DNA from: Granulosicoccus sp965367215
GTDB taxonomy: Bacteria; Pseudomonadota; Gammaproteobacteria; Granulosicoccales; Granulosicoccaceae
Assembly (NCBI GenBank): GCA_965367215.1
Contig: CBDUIJ010000159.1
Span: forward strand, 1-12,466
Length of the DNA stretch: 12,466 nt
Direction: 5' to 3'
In this document: positions 1-5,970 of the stretch, one piece after another
How the letters are laid out: each line of letters begins with the position of its first letter
Numbering within the stretch: position 1 is the stretch's first letter
The notes under the pieces: generated by a model
The model's input: the letters and a program-made list of their open reading frames with translations, nothing else
Told to the model about the DNA's origin: nothing
The model's database searches: none
Translations under genes and position numbers: made by a program

Positions 1-1
1 T

Positions 2-319
2 GACATGATCCTGTCGATGACCAATCGCATCGACCGGCAGATTCAGTACGAGCATGATGACGGTGACAGCAACGCCAGGAAGTCGTCCTACATCAATCTG
101 GCGCAGGAGCGCGCATTGGCTGCGGTCAGTACCGATGAGCTGCTGGATCGACTGGATCTGCTGCTGCTGTCGGGCGGTATGAGCGATGGGCTGCGCAATA
201 TTCTGAGCACTCATCTGGAGGGGCTGCCATCGGCAGACACCAAGGAAGGGCAGTCCAGGCGCGTGCGTGATGCATTGAGCCTGATCATGGCCTCTCCCGA
301 CTACCTGGTTCAAATGTAA
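2..319 (+). CDS. DUF1800 family protein, C-terminal fragment (cut by window edge)
   Basis: The frame is open to the left edge, so this is the 3' end of a longer gene. The ATG at position 5 is unlikely to be the start, because the visible 105 residues look like only the tail of the family. The ending, with a short amphipathic helix followed by L-I-M-A-S-P-D-Y-L-V-Q, resembles the usual C-terminus of DUF1800 proteins, and a Leu-rich stretch (LLDRLDLLLLSGGMS) precedes it. DUF1800 genes very commonly sit directly upstream of a DUF1501 gene, as here (10 bp from stop to next ATG), which supports the call. The pair is probably co-transcribed. The biochemical role of DUF1800 is not established, and members are often predicted to be exported. 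The N-terminus, any signal peptide and the promoter lie outside the window. Confidence 0.75.
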   Translation, partial: DMILSMTNRIDRQIQYEHDDGDSNARKSSYINLAQERALAAVSTDELLDRLDLLLLSGGMSDGLRNILSTHLEGLPSADTKEGQSRRVRDALSLIMASPDYLVQM

Positions 320-323
320 GGAG
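318..323 (+). promoter_or_regulatory. Ribosome binding site of the DUF1501 gene
   Basis: AAGGAG overlaps the TAA stop of the upstream DUF1800 gene and lies 6 nt before the ATG at 330. The in-frame TTG at 327 would be only 3 nt away, so the ATG is the better start. The overlap of Shine-Dalgarno sequence and stop codon suggests coupled translation of the pair. Confidence 0.75.
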
Positions 324-329
324 CACTTG

Positions 330-1727
330 ATGAACAGACACTATCAAGCAAGACGTCGATTCCTGAAGCGCTCGCTGGCCTGTGCCATTGCCGGCAGTGG
401 TGCAGGTGCCATGAGCGGCAAATTGAGCCTGGTCGGTTCGGCGCTGGCAGATTCCAGCAACCTTGCCAGTACGAGCGACTACAAGGCGCTGGTATGCGTA
501 TTCCTGTATGGCGGCAGCGACTCCTTCAACCTCTTCGTGCCGTCCGACAGTGCGCGTTATGCCGAGTACAGCAGCGCACGCGGCAGTCTGGCGATCGATC
601 AGGGTGATCTATTGCCGGCCAGCGATGGCATCGTCAGTTTCAACAAGAACCTGCCGGGGCTTCGCCAGCTCTATGAAGATGGCAATGCGGCGATCGTGGC
701 CAATGCCGGAAATCTGATCCAGCCGGTCACGCGCAGTGGTTTGCTCAACGGTTCGGCGACGATTCCGGCGGATCTTTTTGCGCACAACCATCAGCAAGAG
801 CAATGGCAGAAAGGTCTGGCGAGTCAGCCGACCTCGGTTGTCGGTGCCGGTTGGGGTGGACGCATGGCCGATCTGTTACGTGATGCGAATGCCGGTTCCA
901 CACTGCCTCCGTCCTTCACCGTTGCGGGCAGTAACTACTTCCAGTCCGGTAACCGGACCTCACCGATATCGATCAACCCTGCATCGGGAGCGAAGTTGCT
1001 CGATTACATGGATGCCAACAGTTACAGCACCAATGCAGGTCGGGATGAGGCCATGTCGCAAATTCTCGCCCTGCAGAACGATCATCTTCTCAAGCAGTTT
1101 GCCGGTGAGTCCTTCGGACGTGCCCGCGACAGTTCACGCTTGCTGTCTTCGGTCATGAACCAGCATCAGGCATCCGGACGGGACTTCGAGACCAAGGGAA
1201 ACCTGGGTCAGCAACTCCAGATGGTGGCACGATTGATTGCTGGTCGAGAGATCATGGGGCAGAGGCGCCAGATCTATTTTGTCGGCATGGGCGGTTGGGA
1301 TACCCATGACGCGCAATCTCCGCGACTCGACGAACTGACGAAAGATCTGGACAAGGGGTTGAGCAGCTTTCAACAGGAACTGGCGGCACTGGGAGTGGCT
1401 GATGCGGTTACTACCTTTACGGCCTCGGATTTCGGCAGAACGCTGACCGTCAACGGTGACGGTTCGGATCACGGCTGGGGCGGTCATTATCTGGTCATGG
1501 GCGGTGCGGTCAACGGTACGAAGCTGGTGGGTGACTGGCCCAGTTATGAAATCGGTGGTAGCGATGACACCGGCGACAAGGGACGCGTCATTCCCTCCAT
1601 GTCGGTGAACCAGTATGGTGCGGCTCTGGCATCGTGGATGGGGTTGTCCAACTCCGATATCGCCGGTATCTTTCCAGATCTGAGCAATTTTGACGATAGC
1701 TGGCTAGACTACGGGCTGTTCACCTGA
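330..1727 (+). CDS. DUF1501 family protein, Tat-exported
   Basis: This 465-residue protein starts with a twin-arginine signal: RRRFLKRS at residues 8-15, a hydrophobic stretch to about residue 37, and a probable cleavage site after ALA (38-40). This predicts folded export to the periplasm by the Tat system. Family hallmarks are visible: VCVFLYGGSDSFNLFVP (55-71), FAHNHQQEQWQKG (150-162), GMGGWDTHDAQ (319-329) and the Asp/His-rich segment FTASDFGRTL...SDHGWGGHYLVMGG (363-392). DUF1501 belongs to the alkaline phosphatase/sulfatase-like superfamily. The conserved Asp and His residues (for example D324, H326, D367, H381, H386) are plausible metal ligands, but the substrate is unknown. It follows a DUF1800 gene by 10 bp, the usual arrangement. 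The start at the ATG is fixed by an AAGGAG 6 nt upstream. The length is normal and no damage is seen. Confidence 0.9.
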   Translation: MNRHYQARRRFLKRSLACAIAGSGAGAMSGKLSLVGSALADSSNLASTSDYKALVCVFLYGGSDSFNLFVPSDSARYAEYSSARGSLAIDQGDLLPASDGIVSFNKNLPGLRQLYEDGNAAIVANAGNLIQPVTRSGLLNGSATIPADLFAHNHQQEQWQKGLASQPTSVVGAGWGGRMADLLRDANAGSTLPPSFTVAGSNYFQSGNRTSPISINPASGAKLLDYMDANSYSTNAGRDEAMSQILALQNDHLLKQFAGESFGRARDSSRLLSSVMNQHQASGRDFETKGNLGQQLQMVARLIAGREIMGQRRQIYFVGMGGWDTHDAQSPRLDELTKDLDKGLSSFQQELAALGVADAVTTFTASDFGRTLTVNGDGSDHGWGGHYLVMGGAVNGTKLVGDWPSYEIGGSDDTGDKGRVIPSMSVNQYGAALASWMGLSNSDIAGIFPDLSNFDDSWLDYGLFT

Positions 1728-1754
1728 CGGCACTGTCCGTAAACTCCATACCTG

Positions 1755-2405
1755 ATGAAATTCAGACTTCACTGTTTTGCCCAGTCGGGTAATGCCTACA
1801 AGGCCGCCCTGATGTTGAACCTCTGTTCTGCAGACTGGGAGCCGGTATTCGTTGACTTCTTCAATGGGGCGACGCGAACGGATGACTACCTCGAGCTCAA
1901 TGAGATGGGCGAGGTGCCGACGCTGGAGGCGAAGAATGTCACTCTGGCCCAGTCAGGTGTCATTCTCGATTATCTGGCCGATGCGTTCGAATTGTACGAT
2001 GCCAGTTCGGTTCCTCAGCACAGGGAGGTGTTGCGCTGGATACTGTTCGACAATCACAAGTTGACAGGCAATATCGCGCCCCTGCGTTACTTGCGGCAGT
2101 TCACCGATCAGGGTGAGAACGACGTGACCGCTTTCCTTGAGCGCCGGGCGACCTCGGCGCTGGGCGTGCTGGAACGTAGACTCGACAAATCGGAGTTCGT
2201 TGCCGGAGACGAGCCGACCATTGCCGATATTTCCCTGTGTGGGTATCTGTTCTGGCCTGACGAAATCGGCTTCGGCTCATGGAGCGACTATCCTGCCATT
2301 GATGCCTGGTTGGAGCGCATCAGGCAGCTGCCCGGCTGGGAGCATCCTTACAAGCTGATGCCGGGTTACCCGCTGGACGAGAGCAAGTCAGGCGACGATT
2401 CCTGA
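1755..2405 (+). CDS. Glutathione S-transferase family protein
   Basis: This 216-residue cytosolic protein has the two-domain GST layout. The N-terminal thioredoxin-like domain (about 1-80) carries a candidate catalytic Ser11 or neighbouring polar residues in FAQSGNAYK (8-16). It also has the cis-proline motif EVPTL (53-57, Pro55) and the glutathione gamma-glutamyl-binding pair Q66-S67 in AQSGVILDYLAD. The C-terminal all-helical domain (about 88-205) contains the N-capping-like segment EPTIADISL, a typical GST hydrophobic-core motif. Family members conjugate glutathione to electrophiles or reduce disulfides or peroxides; the substrate and GST class cannot be read from the sequence. The ATG lies 27 bp after the DUF1501 stop with no strong Shine-Dalgarno sequence, so it may be read as the third gene of that operon. 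It could instead be an isomerase-like or dehydroascorbate reductase-like member. Confidence 0.88.
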   Translation: MKFRLHCFAQSGNAYKAALMLNLCSADWEPVFVDFFNGATRTDDYLELNEMGEVPTLEAKNVTLAQSGVILDYLADAFELYDASSVPQHREVLRWILFDNHKLTGNIAPLRYLRQFTDQGENDVTAFLERRATSALGVLERRLDKSEFVAGDEPTIADISLCGYLFWPDEIGFGSWSDYPAIDAWLERIRQLPGWEHPYKLMPGYPLDESKSGDDS

Positions 2406-2410
2406 CAATC

Positions 2411-2439
2411 TGACAGCCCCGCGTAGCGCGTCTGTGTCA
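2411..2439 (+). terminator. Imperfect hairpin after the GST gene (weak terminator candidate)
   Basis: TGACAG (2411-2416) and CTGT-G-TCA (2432-2439) flank an inner CGCG-TAG-CGCG stem (2420-2430), giving a bulged stem-loop 5 bp after the GST stop. No clean T-run follows (CAAACGCTTCTTTCC), so intrinsic termination is uncertain. It may only mark the operon end or be chance. Confidence 0.3.
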
Positions 2440-2474
2440 CAAACGCTTCTTTCCATGGTGTGAAAAACACGGTA

Positions 2475-2502
2475 TTGGTCGCTAAGAGTCTGATTGTGTA
2501 AA
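2475..2502 (+). promoter_or_regulatory. Weak sigma70-like promoter candidate before the protease gene
   Basis: TTGGTC (2475-2480) and TGTAAA (2497-2502) are separated by 16 bp and end about 20 bp before the protease ATG. Each hexamer is a partial match to consensus. The 117-bp gap between the GST stop and the protease start (2406-2522) otherwise holds only the hairpin listed separately. This is a low-confidence inference from spacing and the available gap. Confidence 0.22.
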
Positions 2503-2522
2503 GAATCGAGAGCGCCATTGAC

Positions 2523-4202
2523 ATGCAGGGCCTGACTTTCCGTTGCGTGAAGCTGCACGCTACAAAGCAGCAGATAGTGTCGCAGTGGCGCTGTCTACTG
2601 ATGCTGTTCGGCCTGCTGATGGGCGTAGCCATGCTGCCGAGCGGCACGGCCAGTGCTGCTGATGTCATCGTCTCCGATGCTCAGGTACATAACGCAGGTG
2701 ATGCGCATGCGATCATCAACGACCTGGAGATCACGCGCCGCGTTCTCGGTGGAGATGATGCGGAGTATGGCGATTGGCCTTCGATGGTGGTGATAGCCAC
2801 TGCCGGCATATTTCCACTGGAAGACCGTTTTTTCTGCGCAGGAACGCTGGTTGCCGAGCGCTATGTTCTGACAGCGGCTCATTGCCTGTTCGATATCTAT
2901 GGCAGGCAGGAAGAGGTTTCCACCTTGCGTATCGTCGCCGGTATACATGACCTGGCTGATGACGAGGAGCATGAGGAAACATATGTCACCAACATCATCA
3001 TTCATCCGGATTACGACAACTCTCTGGAATCCCCGCCCAACGACATCGCCTTGCTGGAATTGTCGAATGTGGTGGATGCTCCGGTAGGTCAGCTGTTCGC
3101 CGGTGAATCGGAAGACTACACCGATGATCTGGGCTTCATTCTGGGGTGGGGCGCGACACGTTACCGCAACGAGCAGGCGAGTGATTATCCGACGGTCCTG
3201 CAGGAAGCGCGCGTGCCACTGGTCTCGCTGGAGACCTGCAACGCCCCCATTTCCTATGACGGACTTCTCGAGGCAACGCAATTATGTGCCGGCTTCAGCA
3301 CCGGGGCGGTGGACACCTGCGCCGGTGATAGTGGCGGTCCCTTGTACATACTGGAAAGCGGTCAGCCCGTTCAGGTGGGCATCACCAGTTTTGGTAACGG
3401 CTGTGCACAGCCGGATTACTACGGTATCTACACCAATGTCTCGCACTATATTTCCTGGCTAGCCGACTACATCAGCGTGCCTGAGCAGTCCGCAGACCTG
3501 ATCGCCAGCCGTCAGGCCGCCCAGGCGACGGATAATAGCGCCAAGGGCACAGATGGAACAACGAGCACGCGATCCGGAGGTGCCTTGAACCCGCTGCTCA
3601 TGCTGCTGCTCATGGTGGCAGCCGCCTTGCGTCTGAGCGCGTGCAGTGCTCAGAGTATCGAGAAGCCTGCCATGCCGGAATCGGACAAGCCGCTGAAACT
3701 GAGCGACAGCGGATCACGAGCCGGTGTCGAGTCACTGACTCTGGGAATGGAACGAGATGCCCTCCTGCAGGCATTGGCGACCGGATACTGGCAGGAACCC
3801 GAGTGCCGCACCGGCAAGACGGCGATGCGTGGAACCGGTCGATTGTTCATGACGGAGCAGTGCCGAGTTGTTGCCGGCGAGCCGCAGCAGCTGGCAGGCT
3901 GGCGGGTGCCGGAAATGTCCTTCGTGCTGATTGCTCGGCAGCTTGCAAGACTTGATCTGGTATTGATCGATAGTGCCGTGAATACGAGGCATACCGACAG
4001 TGGTGAGCCTGATGCCGCCATACCGGGTCCACTGTTGACGCAGGCACTGAATGAACGCTTTCGACAGTCAGGCGAGGCCAATCTGTGGCGGCAAGGGCAG
4101 GATCAGATCCGTTTCCTGCCAGGTACGAGTCTGCAGATCATCGATGGCAAGCTGGCAGAATCGCTGCCGAAGCTATTCGACAGCGATCCTGACTTCGATT
4201 GA
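2523..4202 (+). CDS. Secreted trypsin-like serine protease with internal GlyGly-CTERM-like segment and unknown C-terminal domain
   Basis: This 559-residue protein begins with a Sec-type signal peptide: hydrophobic residues about 24-39, with cleavage near ASA|AD at 45. A short propeptide ends at an Arg-Arg (72-73) before VLGG (74-77), the expected zymogen activation site. The S1 chymotrypsin-fold domain (about 74-315) has the full triad: His120 in LTAAHC, Asp174 in NDIALLEL and Ser270 in CAGDSGGPL. Asp264, six residues before the Ser, predicts cleavage after Arg/Lys. Cysteine pairs C105-C121, C239-C255 and C266-C294 match conserved family disulfides. A Ser/Thr-rich linker (330-350) leads to SGGALNP, a hydrophobic helix (355-369) and Arg370. 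This resembles the GlyGly-CTERM signal that rhombosortase recognises on type II-secreted proteases. Unusually, the frame continues for about 185 residues through LSAC (371-374), a lipobox-like motif, into an unrecognised domain. It converges with phoU, with 21 bp between them. The protease call is firm; the fate of the tail is not. Confidence 0.88.
   Translation: MQGLTFRCVKLHATKQQIVSQWRCLLMLFGLLMGVAMLPSGTASAADVIVSDAQVHNAGDAHAIINDLEITRRVLGGDDAEYGDWPSMVVIATAGIFPLEDRFFCAGTLVAERYVLTAAHCLFDIYGRQEEVSTLRIVAGIHDLADDEEHEETYVTNIIIHPDYDNSLESPPNDIALLELSNVVDAPVGQLFAGESEDYTDDLGFILGWGATRYRNEQASDYPTVLQEARVPLVSLETCNAPISYDGLLEATQLCAGFSTGAVDTCAGDSGGPLYILESGQPVQVGITSFGNGCAQPDYYGIYTNVSHYISWLADYISVPEQSADLIASRQAAQATDNSAKGTDGTTSTRSGGALNPLLMLLLMVAAALRLSACSAQSIEKPAMPESDKPLKLSDSGSRAGVESLTLGMERDALLQALATGYWQEPECRTGKTAMRGTGRLFMTEQCRVVAGEPQQLAGWRVPEMSFVLIARQLARLDLVLIDSAVNTRHTDSGEPDAAIPGPLLTQALNERFRQSGEANLWRQGQDQIRFLPGTSLQIIDGKLAESLPKLFDSDPDFD
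3576..3587 (+). promoter_or_regulatory. Possible internal ribosome binding site and TTG start inside the protease gene
   Basis: The codons for the Gly-Gly pair (352-353) read GGAGGT, a strong Shine-Dalgarno match. An in-frame TTG follows 4 nt after GGAGG at 3585-3587, and an in-frame ATG lies at 3600. Initiation here would give an independent product of about 200-205 residues, with a hydrophobic N-terminus and an LSAC lipobox-like motif. The spacing is short for the TTG and long for the ATG, and the predicted signal lacks N-terminal basic residues, so this remains speculative. Confidence 0.25.
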
Positions 4203-4223
4203 CATCGCCTTGCTTACTGGACG

Positions 4224-4940
4224 CTACTTGATGAATTCGGATCGAATCTCGTCAAAGCTGGTGTGACGGATGTCCCGGCCCTTGACCAGGTAGACGACAT
4301 ATTCGCAAATGTTCACCGAGTGATCGCCAACGCGTTCCAGTGCACGGGCGCACCAGGTGATCTTGAACAGCTTGGAGACCTGTCGTGGGTCTTCGACCAG
4401 ATGCGAACCCAGCAGTCGCTCCAGAGTTCGATACTCGATATTGACGTCCTCATCGCGCTGCGCGATAGCCAGAGCAGCGTCCACATCCAGACGGGCAAAG
4501 GCGTCCAGTGAGTCATGCAACATGGATTTGACCAGTTCTCCCAGGTGTCGCAATTCCTTGCGGTAGCTGGGCAGGTCGTCGGCCATGTCAGTCAGATCAC
4601 GTGAGAATCGGCCGAGTTTTTCAGCCTCATCACCAATCCTTTCCAGGTCGGTGATGACCTTGATGACGGTCACGATCAGGCGCAGGTCACTGGCCGCCGG
4701 TTGACGACGGGCGAGCACCTGAGTGCAGTCCTCGTCGATCTCGACTTCCATCTTGTTGATTTCGAAATCACTCTCGGCAACCTTGGTTGCCAGATCGTTA
4801 TCCGCTTCCAGCAGGGCAGTCAGACCATTGGTGACCTGTTGCTCTACGAGGCCCCCCATGGTGAGAACCTTGTTACGAATATCCTCCAGTTCCATGTTGA
4901 ACTGTTGAGAGATATGTTGATCAAGATGGAGCTTGTCCAT
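4224..4940 (-). CDS. phoU: Phosphate signalling and transport regulator PhoU
   Basis: PhoU is the cytoplasmic go-between linking the PstSCAB importer to the PhoR kinase; it holds the Pho response off when phosphate is plentiful. The 238-residue length is normal for the family. Two repeated three-helix PhoU domains are visible (about 20-110 and 125-220). Each ends in the metal-cluster signature E-R-x-G-D: DLERIGDEAEKL (E100, D104) and ALERVGDHSVNICEY (E202, D206). The start ATG at 4940 has only a weak Shine-Dalgarno sequence. It is the last gene of the pst locus, 136 bp after pstB, a larger gap than elsewhere in the operon. A weak terminator-like hairpin lies in that gap, so phoU may be expressed partly independently. 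Its 3' end faces the protease gene across 21 bp. Confidence 0.97.
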   Translation of the reverse strand: MDKLHLDQHISQQFNMELEDIRNKVLTMGGLVEQQVTNGLTALLEADNDLATKVAESDFEINKMEVEIDEDCTQVLARRQPAASDLRLIVTVIKVITDLERIGDEAEKLGRFSRDLTDMADDLPSYRKELRHLGELVKSMLHDSLDAFARLDVDAALAIAQRDEDVNIEYRTLERLLGSHLVEDPRQVSKLFKITWCARALERVGDHSVNICEYVVYLVKGRDIRHTSFDEIRSEFIK

Positions 4941-4998
4941 AAAGGGTATCCGACGCCTCTCAGTTATGACTGATAGTGCAATGAATTGAAAAAGTCCG

Positions 4999-5022
4999 AA
5001 AAAAGCAACTGCAGCTCTGCTT
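4999..5022 (-). terminator. Weak terminator-like hairpin between pstB and phoU
   Basis: Read on the minus strand, AAGCA (5022-5018) pairs with TGCTT (5007-5003) around a 10-nt loop, extendable by one G-U pair. Six T residues run through 5004-4999. The stem is short, so termination would be partial at best. It may lower phoU expression relative to pstB. The rest of the 136-bp gap holds a GATAAT (5041-5036), a plausible -10, but no convincing -35, and a small inverted repeat TCAGT-TATG-ACTGA at 4960-4973. Confidence 0.35.
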
Positions 5023-5076
5023 AGACCGCCGTTGCATTATCAAGTTTCAAACAAGTATAGAGTGGACTTGCTTGCT

Positions 5077-5955
5077 CTAGCCAAATCGACCGGTTATATA
5101 GTTTTCCGTCAATTCATGCTGAGGGTTGGTGAAGACGTCATTGGTGGCATTGACTTCAACCAGCTTGCCCAGATGAAAATAGGCGGTGCGTTGTGATACG
5201 CGAGCCGCCTGCTGCATGGAGTGAGTCACGATGGCAATGGCGTAGTTCTGCCGCAGTTCATCAATCAGTTCCTCGATGCGCGCGGTGGCAATGGGGTCCA
5301 GCGCCGAGCAGGGTTCATCCATGAGAATCACTTCAGGGCTGACGGCGATGGAGCGTGCAATGCACAGCCGCTGCTGCTGACCACCGGAGAGACTGGTGCC
5401 GGGCGCATCGAGTCGGTCCTTGACCTCGTCGTAGAGCCCGGCCTTGCGCAGGCTGTCGACAACGATATCGTCCAGCTCTGCCCGGTTGCTGGACAGACCA
5501 TGAATGCGAGGACCATAGGCAACATTGTCGTAGATCGACTTGGCAAACGGATTCGGTTTCTGGAAGACCATGCCGACGCGTGCTCTGAGCAGTACCGGAT
5601 CGAGATCGGCGCCGTAGAGATCCTCGCCATCCAGCGACAGACTACCGGTGACCCTGCAGGAAGGAATGGTGTCATTCATGCGGTTGAGGCAACGCAGGAA
5701 TGTCGACTTCCCGCAACCAGAGGGGCCGATCATGGCCACCACCTCGTTGTTGCCGATGTCCAGATTGACATCGAAGATGGCTTGTTTTTCGCCATAGAAG
5801 ACGTTGACGTCACGCGCACGCATCTTGGCGTTCTCGGCCGTGGGCGTACCGACGGTTTCGGTCAACTTGTGGAAAGCTTCCTGGGCGCTGTCTTTCACTG
5901 GATCTCTCTGGATGAGGGAAGTATCGATTGTATCGTTTGGGAGGGCAGTATTCAT
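5077..5955 (-). CDS. pstB: Phosphate ABC transporter ATP-binding protein PstB
   Basis: This is the ATPase subunit of the high-affinity phosphate importer, acting as a dimer on the cytoplasmic face of PstC-PstA. All ABC motifs are present and intact. These are Walker A GPSGCGKS (77-84), Q-loop Gln132 in MVFQKPNPF, signature LSGGQQQR (189-196), Walker B VILMDEP (209-215) and H-loop His245. FQKPNPF and DEPCSALDPIAT are typical of PstB. At 292 residues it is about 35 longer than E. coli PstB, owing to a polar N-terminal extension (1-45) of a sort common in related proteins. The start is well set: TAGGAGA (5970-5964) overlaps the pstA stop and sits 8 nt before the ATG. The 12-bp gap from pstA indicates one transcript and coupled translation. 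Confidence 0.98.
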   Translation of the reverse strand: MNTALPNDTIDTSLIQRDPVKDSAQEAFHKLTETVGTPTAENAKMRARDVNVFYGEKQAIFDVNLDIGNNEVVAMIGPSGCGKSTFLRCLNRMNDTIPSCRVTGSLSLDGEDLYGADLDPVLLRARVGMVFQKPNPFAKSIYDNVAYGPRIHGLSSNRAELDDIVVDSLRKAGLYDEVKDRLDAPGTSLSGGQQQRLCIARSIAVSPEVILMDEPCSALDPIATARIEELIDELRQNYAIAIVTHSMQQAARVSQRTAYFHLGKLVEVNATNDVFTNPQHELTENYITGRFG

Positions 5956-5963
5956 GGGTTCAG

Positions 5964-5970
5964 TCTCCTA
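5964..5970 (-). promoter_or_regulatory. Ribosome binding site of pstB
   Basis: TAGGAGA on the minus strand lies 8 nt upstream of the pstB ATG. Its first three bases are the pstA stop codon, so termination of pstA can feed directly into pstB initiation. Confidence 0.75.

Noticed and set aside
327..329. TTG start of the DUF1501 gene
   Set aside because: It is only 3 nt from the Shine-Dalgarno sequence; the adjacent ATG at 330 has proper spacing.
2595..3281. 228-residue minus-strand open frame over the protease gene
   Set aside because: The plus strand encodes a protease with complete catalytic motifs; the antisense translation has none.
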